Shown: one piece after another, positions 8,319-17,336 of the stretch | Numbering within the stretch: position 1 is the stretch's first letter | How the letters are laid out: each line of letters opens with the position of its first letter | Origin: Belliella pelovolcani | Lineage (GTDB): Bacteria; Bacteroidota; Bacteroidia; Cytophagales; Cyclobacteriaceae | Direction: 5' to 3' | Length of the DNA: 64,000 nt | Assembly: GCF_900156785.1 (NCBI RefSeq) | Contig: NZ_FTOP01000015.1 | Location: 44,628 to 108,627, forward strand | Program-made: the position numbers and the translations under genes | The notes under the pieces: model-generated | Seen by the model: the letters and a program-made list of their open reading frames with translations, nothing else | What the model was told of the DNA's origin: nothing | Database searches by the model: none

Positions 8319-8326
8319 TCCCAACT

Positions 8327-8812
8327 ATGAAAAAGTACATCCTATTATCCGCAGCTGTATTGATGCTTTTCGCTCAAAGCAGTTTTGCACAGAGCAAGTC
8401 CGTGGAGGCTTTATACCAAAAGCACAAAAGCAATCCAGATTTCTTCCATATGGACCTTGGTGGCAATTTTATGAATTTCGCCAAAGGTTTCAATATCAAC
8501 CTCAGTGAGGATCAATCTTCACTTTTGACCAAGTCTCTAGAGCGTATGAAGTTCTACAAGCTACCAAATCAAGCTTCTTCAAAAAGTGATTTCCAAGGGC
8601 TTCAAAAAAGCTTAGAGAAAGAAAAATTTGACCTGATGATGGAAGTGTCTGAGAAAAATAACAATGTCATGATCTACACAAAAGGCAATTCCAAAATCAG
8701 CGATATCGTCATGATGATCAATGACAAAAACAGTGATTTTATCATACTTGAACTTCATGGAGACTTTGATGCAAAAACGCTTTCTGATGTGGGGAAATCC
8801 GTTAGTAAATAA
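8327..8812 (+). CDS. DUF4252 secreted protein, second copy
   Basis: A 161-residue protein with a signal peptide ending near SSFAQ. It resembles the first DUF4252 product in layout: an early phenylalanine-rich helix (DFFHMDLGGNFMNFAKGF), then strands and a final DAKTLSDVGK helix. It starts 8 nt after the preceding stop, so it is cotranscribed with it. Function is unknown. The cluster ends at a large inverted repeat. Confidence 0.75.
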   Translation: MKKYILLSAAVLMLFAQSSFAQSKSVEALYQKHKSNPDFFHMDLGGNFMNFAKGFNINLSEDQSSLLTKSLERMKFYKLPNQASSKSDFQGLQKSLEKEKFDLMMEVSEKNNNVMIYTKGNSKISDIVMMINDKNSDFIILELHGDFDAKTLSDVGKSVSK

Positions 8813-8820
8813 GAATATTA

Positions 8821-8875
8821 GCCACGAAGGCGCAAAGGCACGAAGTTTATCTTTATGCCTTTGCGCCTTCGTGGC
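8821..8875. repeat. Perfect 20-bp inverted repeat
   Basis: GCCACGAAGGCGCAAAGGCA at 8821-8840 is exactly reverse-complemented at 8856-8875, with a 15-nt loop. It lies 8 bp after the last DUF4252 gene. It lacks a T run on the plus strand, so it is not a typical intrinsic terminator. The words resemble the repeats near 63.7 kb (CTTTGCGCTC). Confidence 0.85.
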
Positions 8876-8994
8876 AAAAAACCTACACGAATTCAAACCC
8901 ATCTAATGCTGTTTGACTTTTTCAATGGTATATTTCTAACCAAAGGGTGTATTTTTGGTTCTGAAAACAGAATAATACCGTAAATACATCCAAT

Positions 8995-10029
8995 ATGAGT
9001 AAGAACAAAGCAAAAATAGGCGTCTTATTAGTCAACTTGGGAACTCCAGACAGTACTGCTACTGGAGATGTCAGAAAATATTTAAGGGAATTTTTAATGG
9101 ATGGGAGGGTGATTGATTTCCCCTTTATCCCAAGATGGATGCTGGTAAATTTGATTATCGCACCATTTAGAGCTCCAAAATCTGCAAAAGAATACCGCAA
9201 ACTTTGGACGGATAGAGGTTCTCCACTACTTTTTCACACCGAGGACCTACGTGAAAAATTGATCCCTAAGCTAGATGCTGAAAAATATATCGTGGAGATC
9301 GCCATGCGTTACCAATCTCCAAGCATCGAGGAGGGCTTGAAAAAACTGAATAAGGCCAATGTCAAGAAAATAATTGTCATCCCACTATTCCCTCAGTATG
9401 CCTCTGCCACAAATGGCTCAGTGGTGGATAAAGTCATGGAGATCGCTAGAACTTGGCAAATCATCCCTAACATCACCTTTGTCAACAATTTTGTTGAGCA
9501 TCCATTATTCATAGAAGCTTGGGCGGAATTGGGTAGAGAGATGATGGCCAAAGATGAATATGACATGTATCTCTTCTCCTACCACGGCCTTCCTGAGCGG
9601 CAGATTAGAAAAGGTTCAGTGGATGGCTATTGCCAGCTCTCTGATAAGTGCTGCGGCAATTACACCAAGAAAAATCAATTTTGCTACAGAGGCCAATGCT
9701 TCCATACCACTAGACTGGTAGCTGAAAAATTGGGCCTTCCTGAGGACAAAGTATTGACCTGCTTCCAATCCAGACTAGGTAAAGACCCTTGGATCAAACC
9801 CTACACAGAAGATATCATCAAAGAACTGGCCGAAAAAGGCATCAAAAAAGTGCTGGTCTTCTCTCCTGCATTCGTAGCGGATTGTCTAGAAACAACCGTG
9901 GAAGTTGGTGAGGAATACAAAGAAGAGTTTGAAGAGCTAGGCGGAGAAAAATGGGACTTGGTACCGAGCTTGAACTCTGGCGACACTTGGGTGGCTTGCG
10001 TAAAGGACTTAGTAGAAAGCAATAGTTAA
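8995..10029 (+). CDS. hemH: Ferrochelatase
   Basis: A 344-residue enzyme that inserts Fe2+ into protoporphyrin IX (or coproporphyrin III) to make heme. It opens with GVLLVNLGTPDS and contains the conserved catalytic histidine in SYHGLPER near residue 197 and the glutamate-bearing segment FSPAFVADCLETTVE near residue 290. Several cysteines (CCGNY, FCYRGQCF, residues about 221-238) may be structural or bind a cluster. It is monocistronic: 182 bp separate it from the upstream gene and 317 bp from the next. A -7-like TATTTTTG is at 8950-8957, but no -33 box was found. Confidence 0.95.
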   Translation: MSKNKAKIGVLLVNLGTPDSTATGDVRKYLREFLMDGRVIDFPFIPRWMLVNLIIAPFRAPKSAKEYRKLWTDRGSPLLFHTEDLREKLIPKLDAEKYIVEIAMRYQSPSIEEGLKKLNKANVKKIIVIPLFPQYASATNGSVVDKVMEIARTWQIIPNITFVNNFVEHPLFIEAWAELGREMMAKDEYDMYLFSYHGLPERQIRKGSVDGYCQLSDKCCGNYTKKNQFCYRGQCFHTTRLVAEKLGLPEDKVLTCFQSRLGKDPWIKPYTEDIIKELAEKGIKKVLVFSPAFVADCLETTVEVGEEYKEEFEELGGEKWDLVPSLNSGDTWVACVKDLVESNS

Positions 10030-10272
10030 GTAAGATCCCCAATCGAGCTTCAGTAGAAAAACTTTTCTCAAAGAGCTTTCGCTTTAAAATGATAGATTAA
10101 ATAAATTATGTATATCTGCAATTAGACCAGTAACTAATATATAGTCTGTCTTGAATCAAGCCGATATTAATAGATATTGGATATTCATTGATATTGATTA
10201 TAAATCTAAAGTTTATTTTATAATGAAAACTCCACTGGTAAGAAAGCGGACAATCATAAAATAAAGAAAGAA
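10030..10272. other. Intergenic stretch without recognisable gene
   Basis: AT-rich DNA with repeated GATATT words near 10170-10200. No ORF with protein-like composition and no consensus promoter was seen. It ends in a terminator-like hairpin. Confidence 0.5.
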
Positions 10273-10319
10273 AAAGGTTTGTGTAAAATGACATTCATTT
10301 AGCACAAACCTTTATTTTT
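10273..10319 (+). terminator. Terminator-like hairpin just upstream of the transporter
   Basis: AAAGGTTTGTG at 10273-10283 pairs with CACAAACCTTT at 10303-10313, followed by TATTTTTC. It ends about 30 nt before the transporter ATG, so it either ends an upstream transcript or attenuates the transporter mRNA. Confidence 0.6.
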
Positions 10320-10346
10320 CTCCAAATTGCACATCAAATACCAATC

Positions 10347-11552
10347 ATGCCAACGAAACAAACTTCACAGCCACTCTATTTACAGCCTTGGTTTTTATTT
10401 TTAGGGATCATGTTAGTGGCCTTCAACCTCCGCCCTTCAATCACTGCCGTAGGTCCATTGATTCCCATGATCAGAGAAGATTTAGAGCTTTCTAATGGCT
10501 GGGCGGGTTTTCTTACTACGCTACCTTTGCTCACATTTGCTACTTTTTCGCTGTTTTCAGCAGCTATTGGAAAAAGATTAGGAAATGCCAAAGCAATTCT
10601 ACTCGCGCTATTCATACTATTAGCTGGCTCTATCATTCGTGTAATAGGTGGGCCTGATTGGCTATTTATAGGGACAGGCCTGACTGGAATTGGAATCGTG
10701 ATATGCAATGTCTTATTGATCCCCCTGATCAAAAATAGGCTCCCACAAAAAATCGGCATCGTTACCGCATCATACACAACAGGCATGACACTGACAGCCG
10801 CCATCGCATCAGGCATCAGTGCTCCCCTAGCGATAGACTTGAACTTGGGTTGGCGCGGCTCTTTGCTTGCTTGGGCTATTTTGATTGTAGTTGGGATTAT
10901 CTTGTGGTTTCCACAGGTCAAATTCCCAAAACCTCCAGTCAATATGAATGATACTGAGCCAAAGGTAAATGTATGGAAGTCCAGACTGGCTTGGCAAGTA
11001 AGCATGTTCATGGGAGTTCAGTCATTACTCTTTTTTACCTTAGTAGCTTGGCTTCCTGACATGATGATCGATAGAGGGCTAAGTGCTGTAGAAGCTGGTG
11101 TTTTGATATCATTGATGCAAATAATTGGCTTAGTGGGCACCTTCCTAGCTCCTATTATTGCAGTCAAGTTTAAAGACCAAGTAGGAATCGTTCTGGCACT
11201 TGGAGCTCTATACATCTTGGGCTTTAGCTCTTTATTTATCCACGAGCTATGGGTGAATTACATTGGGTTGACCTTTGTGGGCTTTGGTTTGGGCTCAAGT
11301 ATTTCATTAGCCTACACCTTAATAGGCCTAAGAACAGGAACAGAAAAAGTCACTGCTTCTCTATCAGGCATGTCCCAATCAACTGGCTACTATTTGGCAG
11401 CCCTTGGCCCATTGCTTTTTGGAATTACTTTTGACCTTTTTGGCAACTGGAATCATTTGATTTATCTGATGTTGCTTTGTTCTCTTTTGTTTACATTCTT
11501 TGGCGTAAAGAGCGGAAGAGCACGTATCATTGGTCAAAAAACTGTAAAATAA
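10347..11552 (+). CDS. MFS transporter, CynX/NimT family
   Basis: A 401-residue protein with about 12 hydrophobic segments. The N-terminal segment has NLRPSITAVGPLIP, a hallmark of the cyanate/2-nitroimidazole (CynX/NimT) branch of the major facilitator superfamily. The substrate cannot be deduced. It has no cotranscribed partner: the next gene is on the opposite strand, and a hairpin with a T run lies close upstream. Confidence 0.88.
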   Translation: MPTKQTSQPLYLQPWFLFLGIMLVAFNLRPSITAVGPLIPMIREDLELSNGWAGFLTTLPLLTFATFSLFSAAIGKRLGNAKAILLALFILLAGSIIRVIGGPDWLFIGTGLTGIGIVICNVLLIPLIKNRLPQKIGIVTASYTTGMTLTAAIASGISAPLAIDLNLGWRGSLLAWAILIVVGIILWFPQVKFPKPPVNMNDTEPKVNVWKSRLAWQVSMFMGVQSLLFFTLVAWLPDMMIDRGLSAVEAGVLISLMQIIGLVGTFLAPIIAVKFKDQVGIVLALGALYILGFSSLFIHELWVNYIGLTFVGFGLGSSISLAYTLIGLRTGTEKVTASLSGMSQSTGYYLAALGPLLFGITFDLFGNWNHLIYLMLLCSLLFTFFGVKSGRARIIGQKTVK

Positions 11553-11594
11553 GCCATCCAATTGATTGAAGCCAATTGGATGGTAATATTATAA

Positions 11595-12146
11595 TCAATC
11601 GTCCTTGCCTCCTGCTCCTTTGAAATGATCTGCCTTGTCGGCAAAGAGCACATTGAAAGTGGTTAGCGAACCATACGCCCTTGTAATGTACTGTTGAAGA
11701 TGTATCCTGTCTTCATCATCCAACTTTGAGTGATTATTGATATTTTGTTCTAATACCCTCAAGCGCTCCCTTACCATCACGATTTTATGAAAGAATGTTT
11801 CAATGGGAATTTCTTTATTATTCAATTCAGGGTTAAAGGGGGTCAAAGTAATCATGCCTTTGATCCATTTTTGAGCTAATTCCACCTTTGGAACTTCTGG
11901 CTTTGGCTGATTCCTTTTGATGACATTTTCCACTGCCTTTTCTATATCCAAAATTGAAATAGGCTGATATTCTGCCTCTTTTTTCTCTACGAGATCGAAG
12001 TTTGGATAATCTCTTGCAATGGTTTTTACCTCGGCGGTGAAATTGAAATAAATTTTGTAATAAGATGCATCTGCTTCTACTACTACACCCTTCCCAAATT
12101 TGGGATGACGGATTTGACTCCCAATTCCTAAATCTAATGTTGACAT
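11595..12146 (-). CDS. Conserved protein with N-terminal Tudor/KOW-like segment
   Basis: A 183-residue soluble protein. The first 50 residues (LGIGSQIRHPKFGKGVVVEADASYYKIYF is the region; key residues H14, F17, G18, G20) look like the small beta-barrel seen at the C-terminus of UvrD/PcrA helicases. The rest is helical, ending LDDEDRIHLQQYITRAYGS and an unstructured GGKDD tail. I know no function for the family. It is transcribed divergently from argB across 268 bp. Confidence 0.65.
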   Translation of the reverse strand: MSTLDLGIGSQIRHPKFGKGVVVEADASYYKIYFNFTAEVKTIARDYPNFDLVEKKEAEYQPISILDIEKAVENVIKRNQPKPEVPKVELAQKWIKGMITLTPFNPELNNKEIPIETFFHKIVMVRERLRVLEQNINNHSKLDDEDRIHLQQYITRAYGSLTTFNVLFADKADHFKGAGGKDD

Positions 12147-12334
12147 AATTTTGATTCTAATGTTTAAAAATTATTCTGACAATTTAACAATTACACTTCA
12201 AACCACCCCTAAGAATTTACTTATTCTAAGTTGTTTTTTGATCTATCTAAGAGATTTCGCTAAGTGGGTGAAATTAAAATTTTATTTTCCTTCCATGGAA
12301 TGGTATTTGTTAAAAATGGTTGAAATATGTTTTA

Positions 12335-12378
12335 AAATGGTTTTTTAAAATAAAATTCTGAAATTATCAAAACCATTT
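12335..12378. promoter_or_regulatory. Inverted repeat in the argB upstream region
   Basis: AAATGGTTTT at 12335-12344 is reverse-complemented at 12369-12378 and lies 37 bp before argB. It could be an operator or leader hairpin. No repressor is identified. Confidence 0.3.
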
Positions 12379-12414
12379 CCTTAAAAATAATCTCTTCAAC
12401 AAAACACAAAAAAC

Positions 12415-13239
12415 ATGCATTCTTCGAAGCTTCTCATCAAATATGGTGGGAACGCCATGGTCAATCAAAAATTAAAAAGTCAAATTGCTGCAACCCTCCA
12501 ACATCTGAAAAAAGCAGGCCACCAGATAGTTTTGGTCCATGGAGGAGGACCATTTATCAACCAAGCCTTAGAACAGGCCAAAATTCACTCCGAATTTATT
12601 CAAGGACAGCGTAAAACTAGTCCTGAGGCGATGGAAGTAGTCCAAAAAACTTTAATTGGTGAGGTCAATGCAGATCTTGTTTCACTTTTTTCCAAACACC
12701 AACTTCATGCAGTAGGTCTTTCCGGGTTAGATGCTAACCTGGTAAAAGTATCAGCCAAAAAAATCCAAGTCAAGCAAGCAAATGGCACCATAGATCAACT
12801 AGATCTAGGACGTGTAGGGGAGATTGAAACTGTTCAGCCTATTCTTATCGAGTCCCTGGTCAAAGATGGCTTTATGCCTGTAATCGCCTGTATAGGTACT
12901 GACGCAGAGGGATTATCATATAACATCAACGCCGATGACTTTGCCGGAGAAATAGCCGCAGCCATAGAGGCAGATTATTATATTTCTCTGACTGATGTGG
13001 ACGGCTTATATGAAAATTATCCTGATCCCAAGTCGGTCCTGAAAGAGATTGCCCTGAAGCAGCTTCCTTCATTCTATGGAAACATCATACAAGGTGGTAT
13101 GATTCCTAAAATCCAATCTTGTGAAAATGCACTTAAAAAAGGAGTCAAAAATGCACTCATTCTGAATGGAACCAAGCCAGAACAGTTGTTGCAGTTCTTC
13201 GAAAAAAACCAAGTTCTAGGCACCAAAATCACACATTAA
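12415..13239 (+). CDS. argB: Acetylglutamate kinase
   Basis: A 274-residue amino-acid kinase family enzyme that phosphorylates N-acetylglutamate, the second step of arginine synthesis. Conserved features are KYGGNAM near residue 9, the glycine-rich VHGGGPFIN near 42, and the substrate/ATP region NINADDFAGEIAAAIEADYY near 175 followed by TDVDGLYENYPDP. The length is typical of the family. It begins a four-gene arginine operon; argD follows after 2 nt. Confidence 0.93.
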   Translation: MHSSKLLIKYGGNAMVNQKLKSQIAATLQHLKKAGHQIVLVHGGGPFINQALEQAKIHSEFIQGQRKTSPEAMEVVQKTLIGEVNADLVSLFSKHQLHAVGLSGLDANLVKVSAKKIQVKQANGTIDQLDLGRVGEIETVQPILIESLVKDGFMPVIACIGTDAEGLSYNINADDFAGEIAAAIEADYYISLTDVDGLYENYPDPKSVLKEIALKQLPSFYGNIIQGGMIPKIQSCENALKKGVKNALILNGTKPEQLLQFFEKNQVLGTKITH

Positions 13240-13241
13240 CC

Positions 13242-14438
13242 ATGGAAAATATAGATTTACATTTAATTGATCAACAATATTATCTCCCAACTTTCAAAAG
13301 GATTCCCATCACACTTGTAAAAGGTGAAGGCAGCAAGCTTTGGGATATAGAAGGAAAAGAATATACTGATCTACTAGCTGGAATAGCTGTCACTAATGTG
13401 GGGCATTGTCATCCTAAAGTGGTCAAAGCGATTCAAGACCAAGCATCAGAGCTGATGCATATCAGCAACTTTTTCGTCAGTCCCATGCAGGTGGCGCTTT
13501 CTGAGTTGCTGGTGAAAATATCTGGCATGAATAGGGTGTTCTTCACCAACAGCGGGGCAGAGTCTGTAGAAGGAGCTATCAAAATCGCCAGAAGGTATGC
13601 CCACAGCAAAGGAAGAGGGGGAAAAATCATCTCAATGGAAAACTCCTTCCATGGTCGAACACTTGCCACCATTGCTACAGGGCAAGCCAAATACCAAGAA
13701 GGCTTTGGACCCATGCCCTCAGGCTTTGCACAAGTACCATTCAATGACCTTGAAGCGATCAAAAGAGAACTCTCTGACGATGTAGCTGCGATCATTTTGG
13801 AACCAATCCAAGGAGAAGGAGGAATACGTCCTGCCAGTCCTACATACATAAAAGAATTAGCTGTGCTTTGTGAAAAAGAGGATGTTGTACTGATTTTTGA
13901 TGAAATCCAGTCGGGGATAGGAAGAACAGGACATTGGTTTGCCAAGGACTATTTTGGAATCACACCTGATATCCTTACTTCAGCAAAAGGTTTGGGAAAT
14001 GGCATGCCAATAGGTGCTTTGCTTTGCAATGAAAAGATTGCGGGAGCTATCCATTTTGGAGATCATGGGACTACTTTCGGCGGAAACCCTCTAGCCACAG
14101 CTGCATCGATCGCAACGCTCAAAGTCATCATTGACGAGCATCTAGTCAAAGAAGCCAAAGAAAAAGGAGACTGGTTAAAATCAGAACTGATCAAACTCCA
14201 ACAAAAATATCCTTCAATTAGAGAAGTGAGAGGCCTAGGAATGATGCTTGGAGTGGAACTTGACAGTCCAGCGCTACCTGTGATGCAGGCCTTGCTAGAG
14301 CAAGGATTTATAGCCAATGCAACGGCGGTCAATGTACTTCGCCTAGTTCCAGCCATGAATATTCCAAAAAGAGATTTGAAAAACTTCTTATCTGCTTTCG
14401 AGCAAATCTTAATCACCAAAGAAAATAAAAATGACTAA
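13242..14438 (+). CDS. argD: Acetylornithine aminotransferase
   Basis: A 398-residue class III PLP-dependent aminotransferase that converts N-acetylglutamate semialdehyde to N-acetylornithine. It contains FTNSGAESVEGAIKIAR near residue 100, the cofactor-contacting LIFDEIQSGIGRTG near 220, and the Schiff-base lysine in SAKGLGNGMPIGA near 250. The gene overlaps argC by 8 nt, consistent with translational coupling. A role in acetylornithine rather than succinylornithine metabolism is inferred from the adjacent argJ. Confidence 0.93.
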   Translation: MENIDLHLIDQQYYLPTFKRIPITLVKGEGSKLWDIEGKEYTDLLAGIAVTNVGHCHPKVVKAIQDQASELMHISNFFVSPMQVALSELLVKISGMNRVFFTNSGAESVEGAIKIARRYAHSKGRGGKIISMENSFHGRTLATIATGQAKYQEGFGPMPSGFAQVPFNDLEAIKRELSDDVAAIILEPIQGEGGIRPASPTYIKELAVLCEKEDVVLIFDEIQSGIGRTGHWFAKDYFGITPDILTSAKGLGNGMPIGALLCNEKIAGAIHFGDHGTTFGGNPLATAASIATLKVIIDEHLVKEAKEKGDWLKSELIKLQQKYPSIREVRGLGMMLGVELDSPALPVMQALLEQGFIANATAVNVLRLVPAMNIPKRDLKNFLSAFEQILITKENKND

Positions 14439-15474
14439 GCAAAAATATAAAGTAGCCATCATCGGAGCGTCTGGCTTTACAGGTTCAGAGTTAGCAAGAC
14501 TTCTAAGCCAACATCCAAATATAGAAATCAGCCATATCACTTCTGAATCTCACGCAGGAAAAGCTTTCTCTGAGCTTCATCCGCAGTTTTTAGGGATGAT
14601 TGACCAAAAACTTGAAAGTGCTGCTGTAATCGAGGAGGCAGAACTGGATGTGCTCTTTTTAGCATTACCGCATGGAGTATCCATGGATTTTGTGAAAAAA
14701 TGGCATCATAAAGGCTCTAAAATCATTGACTTATCAGGAGACTTTAGGCTTTCTAGTCCAGAAGTATACCAAGAGTGGTACAATAAAGAGCATGTATTCA
14801 CCGAAGGATTTGAAAAAGCCAGTTATGGGCAACCAGAACTTTTTGCTGAAAAAATAAAGCAAAGCAATCTTGTCGCCAATCCTGGATGCTACCCAACTGC
14901 TTCTATATTGAGCCTCGCGCCGCTATTCGCAGAAAATATGATACAAAATCACTCTGTCGTCATCGATGCTAAATCAGGATTAACAGGTGCTGGTGTAAAA
15001 GCGAGTGAAAACACTCATTTTTCAAATGTCAATGAAAATTTCAAAGCTTATGGAGTAGGTGAGCACCGCCACACCATCGAAATAGAAGAACAATTTTCTT
15101 GCTTGAGTGATGGCGAAGTTCGAGTACAGTTCACACCTCACCTTTTGCCTGTAGACAGGGGGATTTTAGCAACTTCCTATGCTAAAACTAAAAAGCTAAC
15201 CACCCAAGAAGAACTTACTAAACTCTATGAAGACTTTTATCAAGACAAACCATTTGTTAGAGTCAAAACATCTCCTCCTAGCATCAAAGATGTCAGAGGG
15301 AGTCATTATTGCGATATTTTCCCTTTTTGGGACAAAAGAACAGAACGTGTGATTGCTATAGCGGCTATTGACAATTTACTCAAAGGTGCTGCTAGTCAAG
15401 CTGTACATAACATGAATTTGATGCTTGGCATAGAAGAGACAGCAGGACTCAATCAAATACCACTCAGACCTTAA
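14431..15474 (+). CDS. argC: N-acetyl-gamma-glutamyl-phosphate reductase
   Basis: A 347-residue NADPH-dependent reductase for the third arginine step. The N-terminal Rossmann motif is IGASGFTGSELARLL and the catalytic cysteine sits in NPGCYPTAS near residue 152. GEHRHTIEIEEQ near 212 is also conserved. It overlaps argD and is followed 9 nt later by argJ. Confidence 0.94.
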   Translation: MTKQKYKVAIIGASGFTGSELARLLSQHPNIEISHITSESHAGKAFSELHPQFLGMIDQKLESAAVIEEAELDVLFLALPHGVSMDFVKKWHHKGSKIIDLSGDFRLSSPEVYQEWYNKEHVFTEGFEKASYGQPELFAEKIKQSNLVANPGCYPTASILSLAPLFAENMIQNHSVVIDAKSGLTGAGVKASENTHFSNVNENFKAYGVGEHRHTIEIEEQFSCLSDGEVRVQFTPHLLPVDRGILATSYAKTKKLTTQEELTKLYEDFYQDKPFVRVKTSPPSIKDVRGSHYCDIFPFWDKRTERVIAIAAIDNLLKGAASQAVHNMNLMLGIEETAGLNQIPLRP

Positions 15475-15483
15475 GAAAAAGTT

Positions 15484-16695
15484 ATGATCAAGAATATTAC
15501 AAACGTCAAAGGAATCAAATGCTGGGGAGCCCATACGGGTGTGAAATCCATGCGTAGAGATTTGGCTATCATTTATTCAGAAGTTCCAGCTGCTGCAGCT
15601 GCCGTTTTTACCCAAAATAAGGTAAGGGCTGAACCCGTAGAAATTTCTGAGAAAAACATCAAAAATCTCCAAGCACAAGTCATTGTCTGCAATGCTGGTA
15701 ATGCCAATGCCTGTACAGGTGAGCAAGGAAGAAAAGGAGCAGAAGCGATGATGAAAGTTACCGCCGAACTACTCAATATTCCTGAAGATGATGTAATCAT
15801 TGCATCTACAGGGCTGATTGGAGAACCCTTTCCAACTGAAGATGTTGTAGGAGGAATCAGAGAAAATATCCATAAACTCAGTGATGACCCAAAAGCAGGT
15901 TCATTTGTTGCCAATGCAATTTTGACCACAGATACTTTTGCCAAAGAAGGTTTTGTGGAATTTGAACATGATGGCAAGACTATCAACATGGGTGGCGTAG
16001 CCAAAGGTTCGGGGATGATCCATCCTAATATGGCTACCATGCTCAACTTCATAGTCACAGACTTAAATATTGAGAAAGAACTGCTGGATCAAGCACTCCG
16101 CTATTGTGTAGATAGAACTTTCAATATGATCACTGTAGATGGAGACACCTCCACCAATGATATGGTTGCCATCATGGCCAATGGTATGGCCGGAAACAAA
16201 ATCATTGATCAAGAATCGGATCCTGGCTTCATCATTTTCAGAGAAAAACTGATGGAGCTAATGACACACCTAGCCAAATTGATCGTGTCAGATGGAGAAG
16301 GAGCTTCCAAATTCATTGAATATAAAGTAACTAAAGCTAGAACAGAAGAAATTGCAAGAAAGCTTGTGAGAGCTATTTCAGACTCAACCTTAGTCAAAAC
16401 GGCCATGTTTGGCAGGGATCCAAACTGGGGTAGAATCATTGCCGCTTGTGGCAATTCTGGAGTGAATTTCAATTATAAGAAGGTAAATCTATTTATTGGA
16501 GATTCTGAACACCTGGTTCAGGTCTTGGAAAAAGGACAACCTTTGAAAATTGATAAAAATTATATCAAAAAACTACTCAGAGAATCTCAGATCAGAATCA
16601 TCTTGGAAGTGAATACTGGAAAAGAGACAGGCATCGGCTGGGGCTCAGATTTGACGACTGACTATGTATTATTCAACTCTGTATATACAACTTGA
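15484..16695 (+). CDS. argJ: Glutamate N-acetyltransferase / amino-acid acetyltransferase
   Basis: A 403-residue ornithine acetyltransferase family protein that transfers acetyl from N-acetylornithine to glutamate, recycling acetyl groups. The precursor is expected to self-cleave at the Thr of HPNMATML (near residue 187); the preceding KGSGMI is also conserved. The C-terminal FGRDPNWGRI motif is present. Its presence indicates the acetylated, cyclic arginine route. It ends the argBDCJ operon; argF, argG and argH are not in the window. Confidence 0.93.
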   Translation: MIKNITNVKGIKCWGAHTGVKSMRRDLAIIYSEVPAAAAAVFTQNKVRAEPVEISEKNIKNLQAQVIVCNAGNANACTGEQGRKGAEAMMKVTAELLNIPEDDVIIASTGLIGEPFPTEDVVGGIRENIHKLSDDPKAGSFVANAILTTDTFAKEGFVEFEHDGKTINMGGVAKGSGMIHPNMATMLNFIVTDLNIEKELLDQALRYCVDRTFNMITVDGDTSTNDMVAIMANGMAGNKIIDQESDPGFIIFREKLMELMTHLAKLIVSDGEGASKFIEYKVTKARTEEIARKLVRAISDSTLVKTAMFGRDPNWGRIIAACGNSGVNFNYKKVNLFIGDSEHLVQVLEKGQPLKIDKNYIKKLLRESQIRIILEVNTGKETGIGWGSDLTTDYVLFNSVYTT

Positions 16696-16764
16696 TAATT
16701 TGTCAGCCGACATCAGTCAAAAGCCTTAGTAATTAAATAGAGGTTTCTATTAGGAAATTATTAG

Positions 16765-16959
16765 CTAAGCACTTAAAACATAAAGGGGCTTTAATAAAAC
16801 AACAAAGGGAAAATCTTTTAATTTTTCCTTTGGAATACCTTCCATGAAGCTTTTGATGAAAATGGTTTTCCCAACCCTTCTGGGGCCAATTAATAAGACA
16901 ACCTTATTAGGTAGTAATCGCTTTAAAAAAAGGGATGCTATCGCTCTTTTGTATTTCAT
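16765..16959 (-). pseudogene. Truncated DUF4143-type AAA ATPase
   Basis: Only 64 codons remain. Residues 1-45 match the N-terminus of the DUF4143 ATPase family, including Walker A GPRRVGKT at about 25-32, but the frame then runs into FPFVVLLKPLYVLSA and stops. The Walker B region, the rest of the ATPase and DUF4143 are absent, so this is a remnant. It belongs to a different subgroup (LLIGPRRVGKT) from the full copy at 1.8-3.2 kb. Repeats with similar spacing lie upstream at 17016-17062. Confidence 0.8.
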
Positions 16960-17015
16960 ATTTGAATACTTATTCCTACAAAAATAAATTTAAAAACTTG
17001 AGAAAAAGAATAAAT

Positions 17016-17062
17016 TGACGGAATTTACATTAATTCCGTCAACTAACTGACGGAATTTACAT
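17016..17062. repeat. Direct and inverted repeats upstream of the truncated ATPase
   Basis: TGACGGAATTTACAT occurs at 17016-17030 and 17048-17062, spaced 32 bp. Between them AATTCCGTC at 17032-17040 is the reverse complement of GACGGAATT. Spacing matches the 32-33 bp of the repeats before the intact DUF4143 gene. The rest of 16696-17153 shows nothing else. Confidence 0.75.
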
Positions 17063-17153
17063 ATAATTGAATCAGTCTATAGAACTAAATTGGACTTAGG
17101 TAGCATTAAAACATGACCTCTAAACCTTTATACCCAACACAAGTTAAGATTTC

Positions 17154-17336
17154 ATGGTAGAACACTTTTTTTTCTGTCCTTACTGCAATGCAGAAATATC
17201 AATGCTTTTGGACACTTCCATCAGGAAGCAGCAATATATAGAAGACTGCGAAGTCTGTTGCAACCCAATCGAACTTCGCTTTGAGTTTGAAGAAGGGGAT
17301 TTGATTTATTTTGAAGCTATTTCAATAGAACAATAA
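17154..17336 (+). CDS. CPXCG-motif cysteine-rich protein
   Basis: A 60-residue protein with FFCPYCNAEI near residue 6 and EDCEVCCNPIEL near 32, the paired cysteine knuckles of the CPXCG small zinc-ribbon-like family. Four of the cysteines can bind a metal. The family function is unknown. Its TAA overlaps the ATG of the next gene by one base, so the two are coupled. Confidence 0.85.
   Translation: MVEHFFFCPYCNAEISMLLDTSIRKQQYIEDCEVCCNPIELRFEFEEGDLIYFEAISIEQ

Noticed and set aside
10376..11011. A 211-residue minus-strand ORF
   Set aside because: It lies fully opposite the clear MFS transporter gene and has no sensible motif; it is a reading-frame shadow. The same applies to long antisense frames in argD, argJ and sucB.
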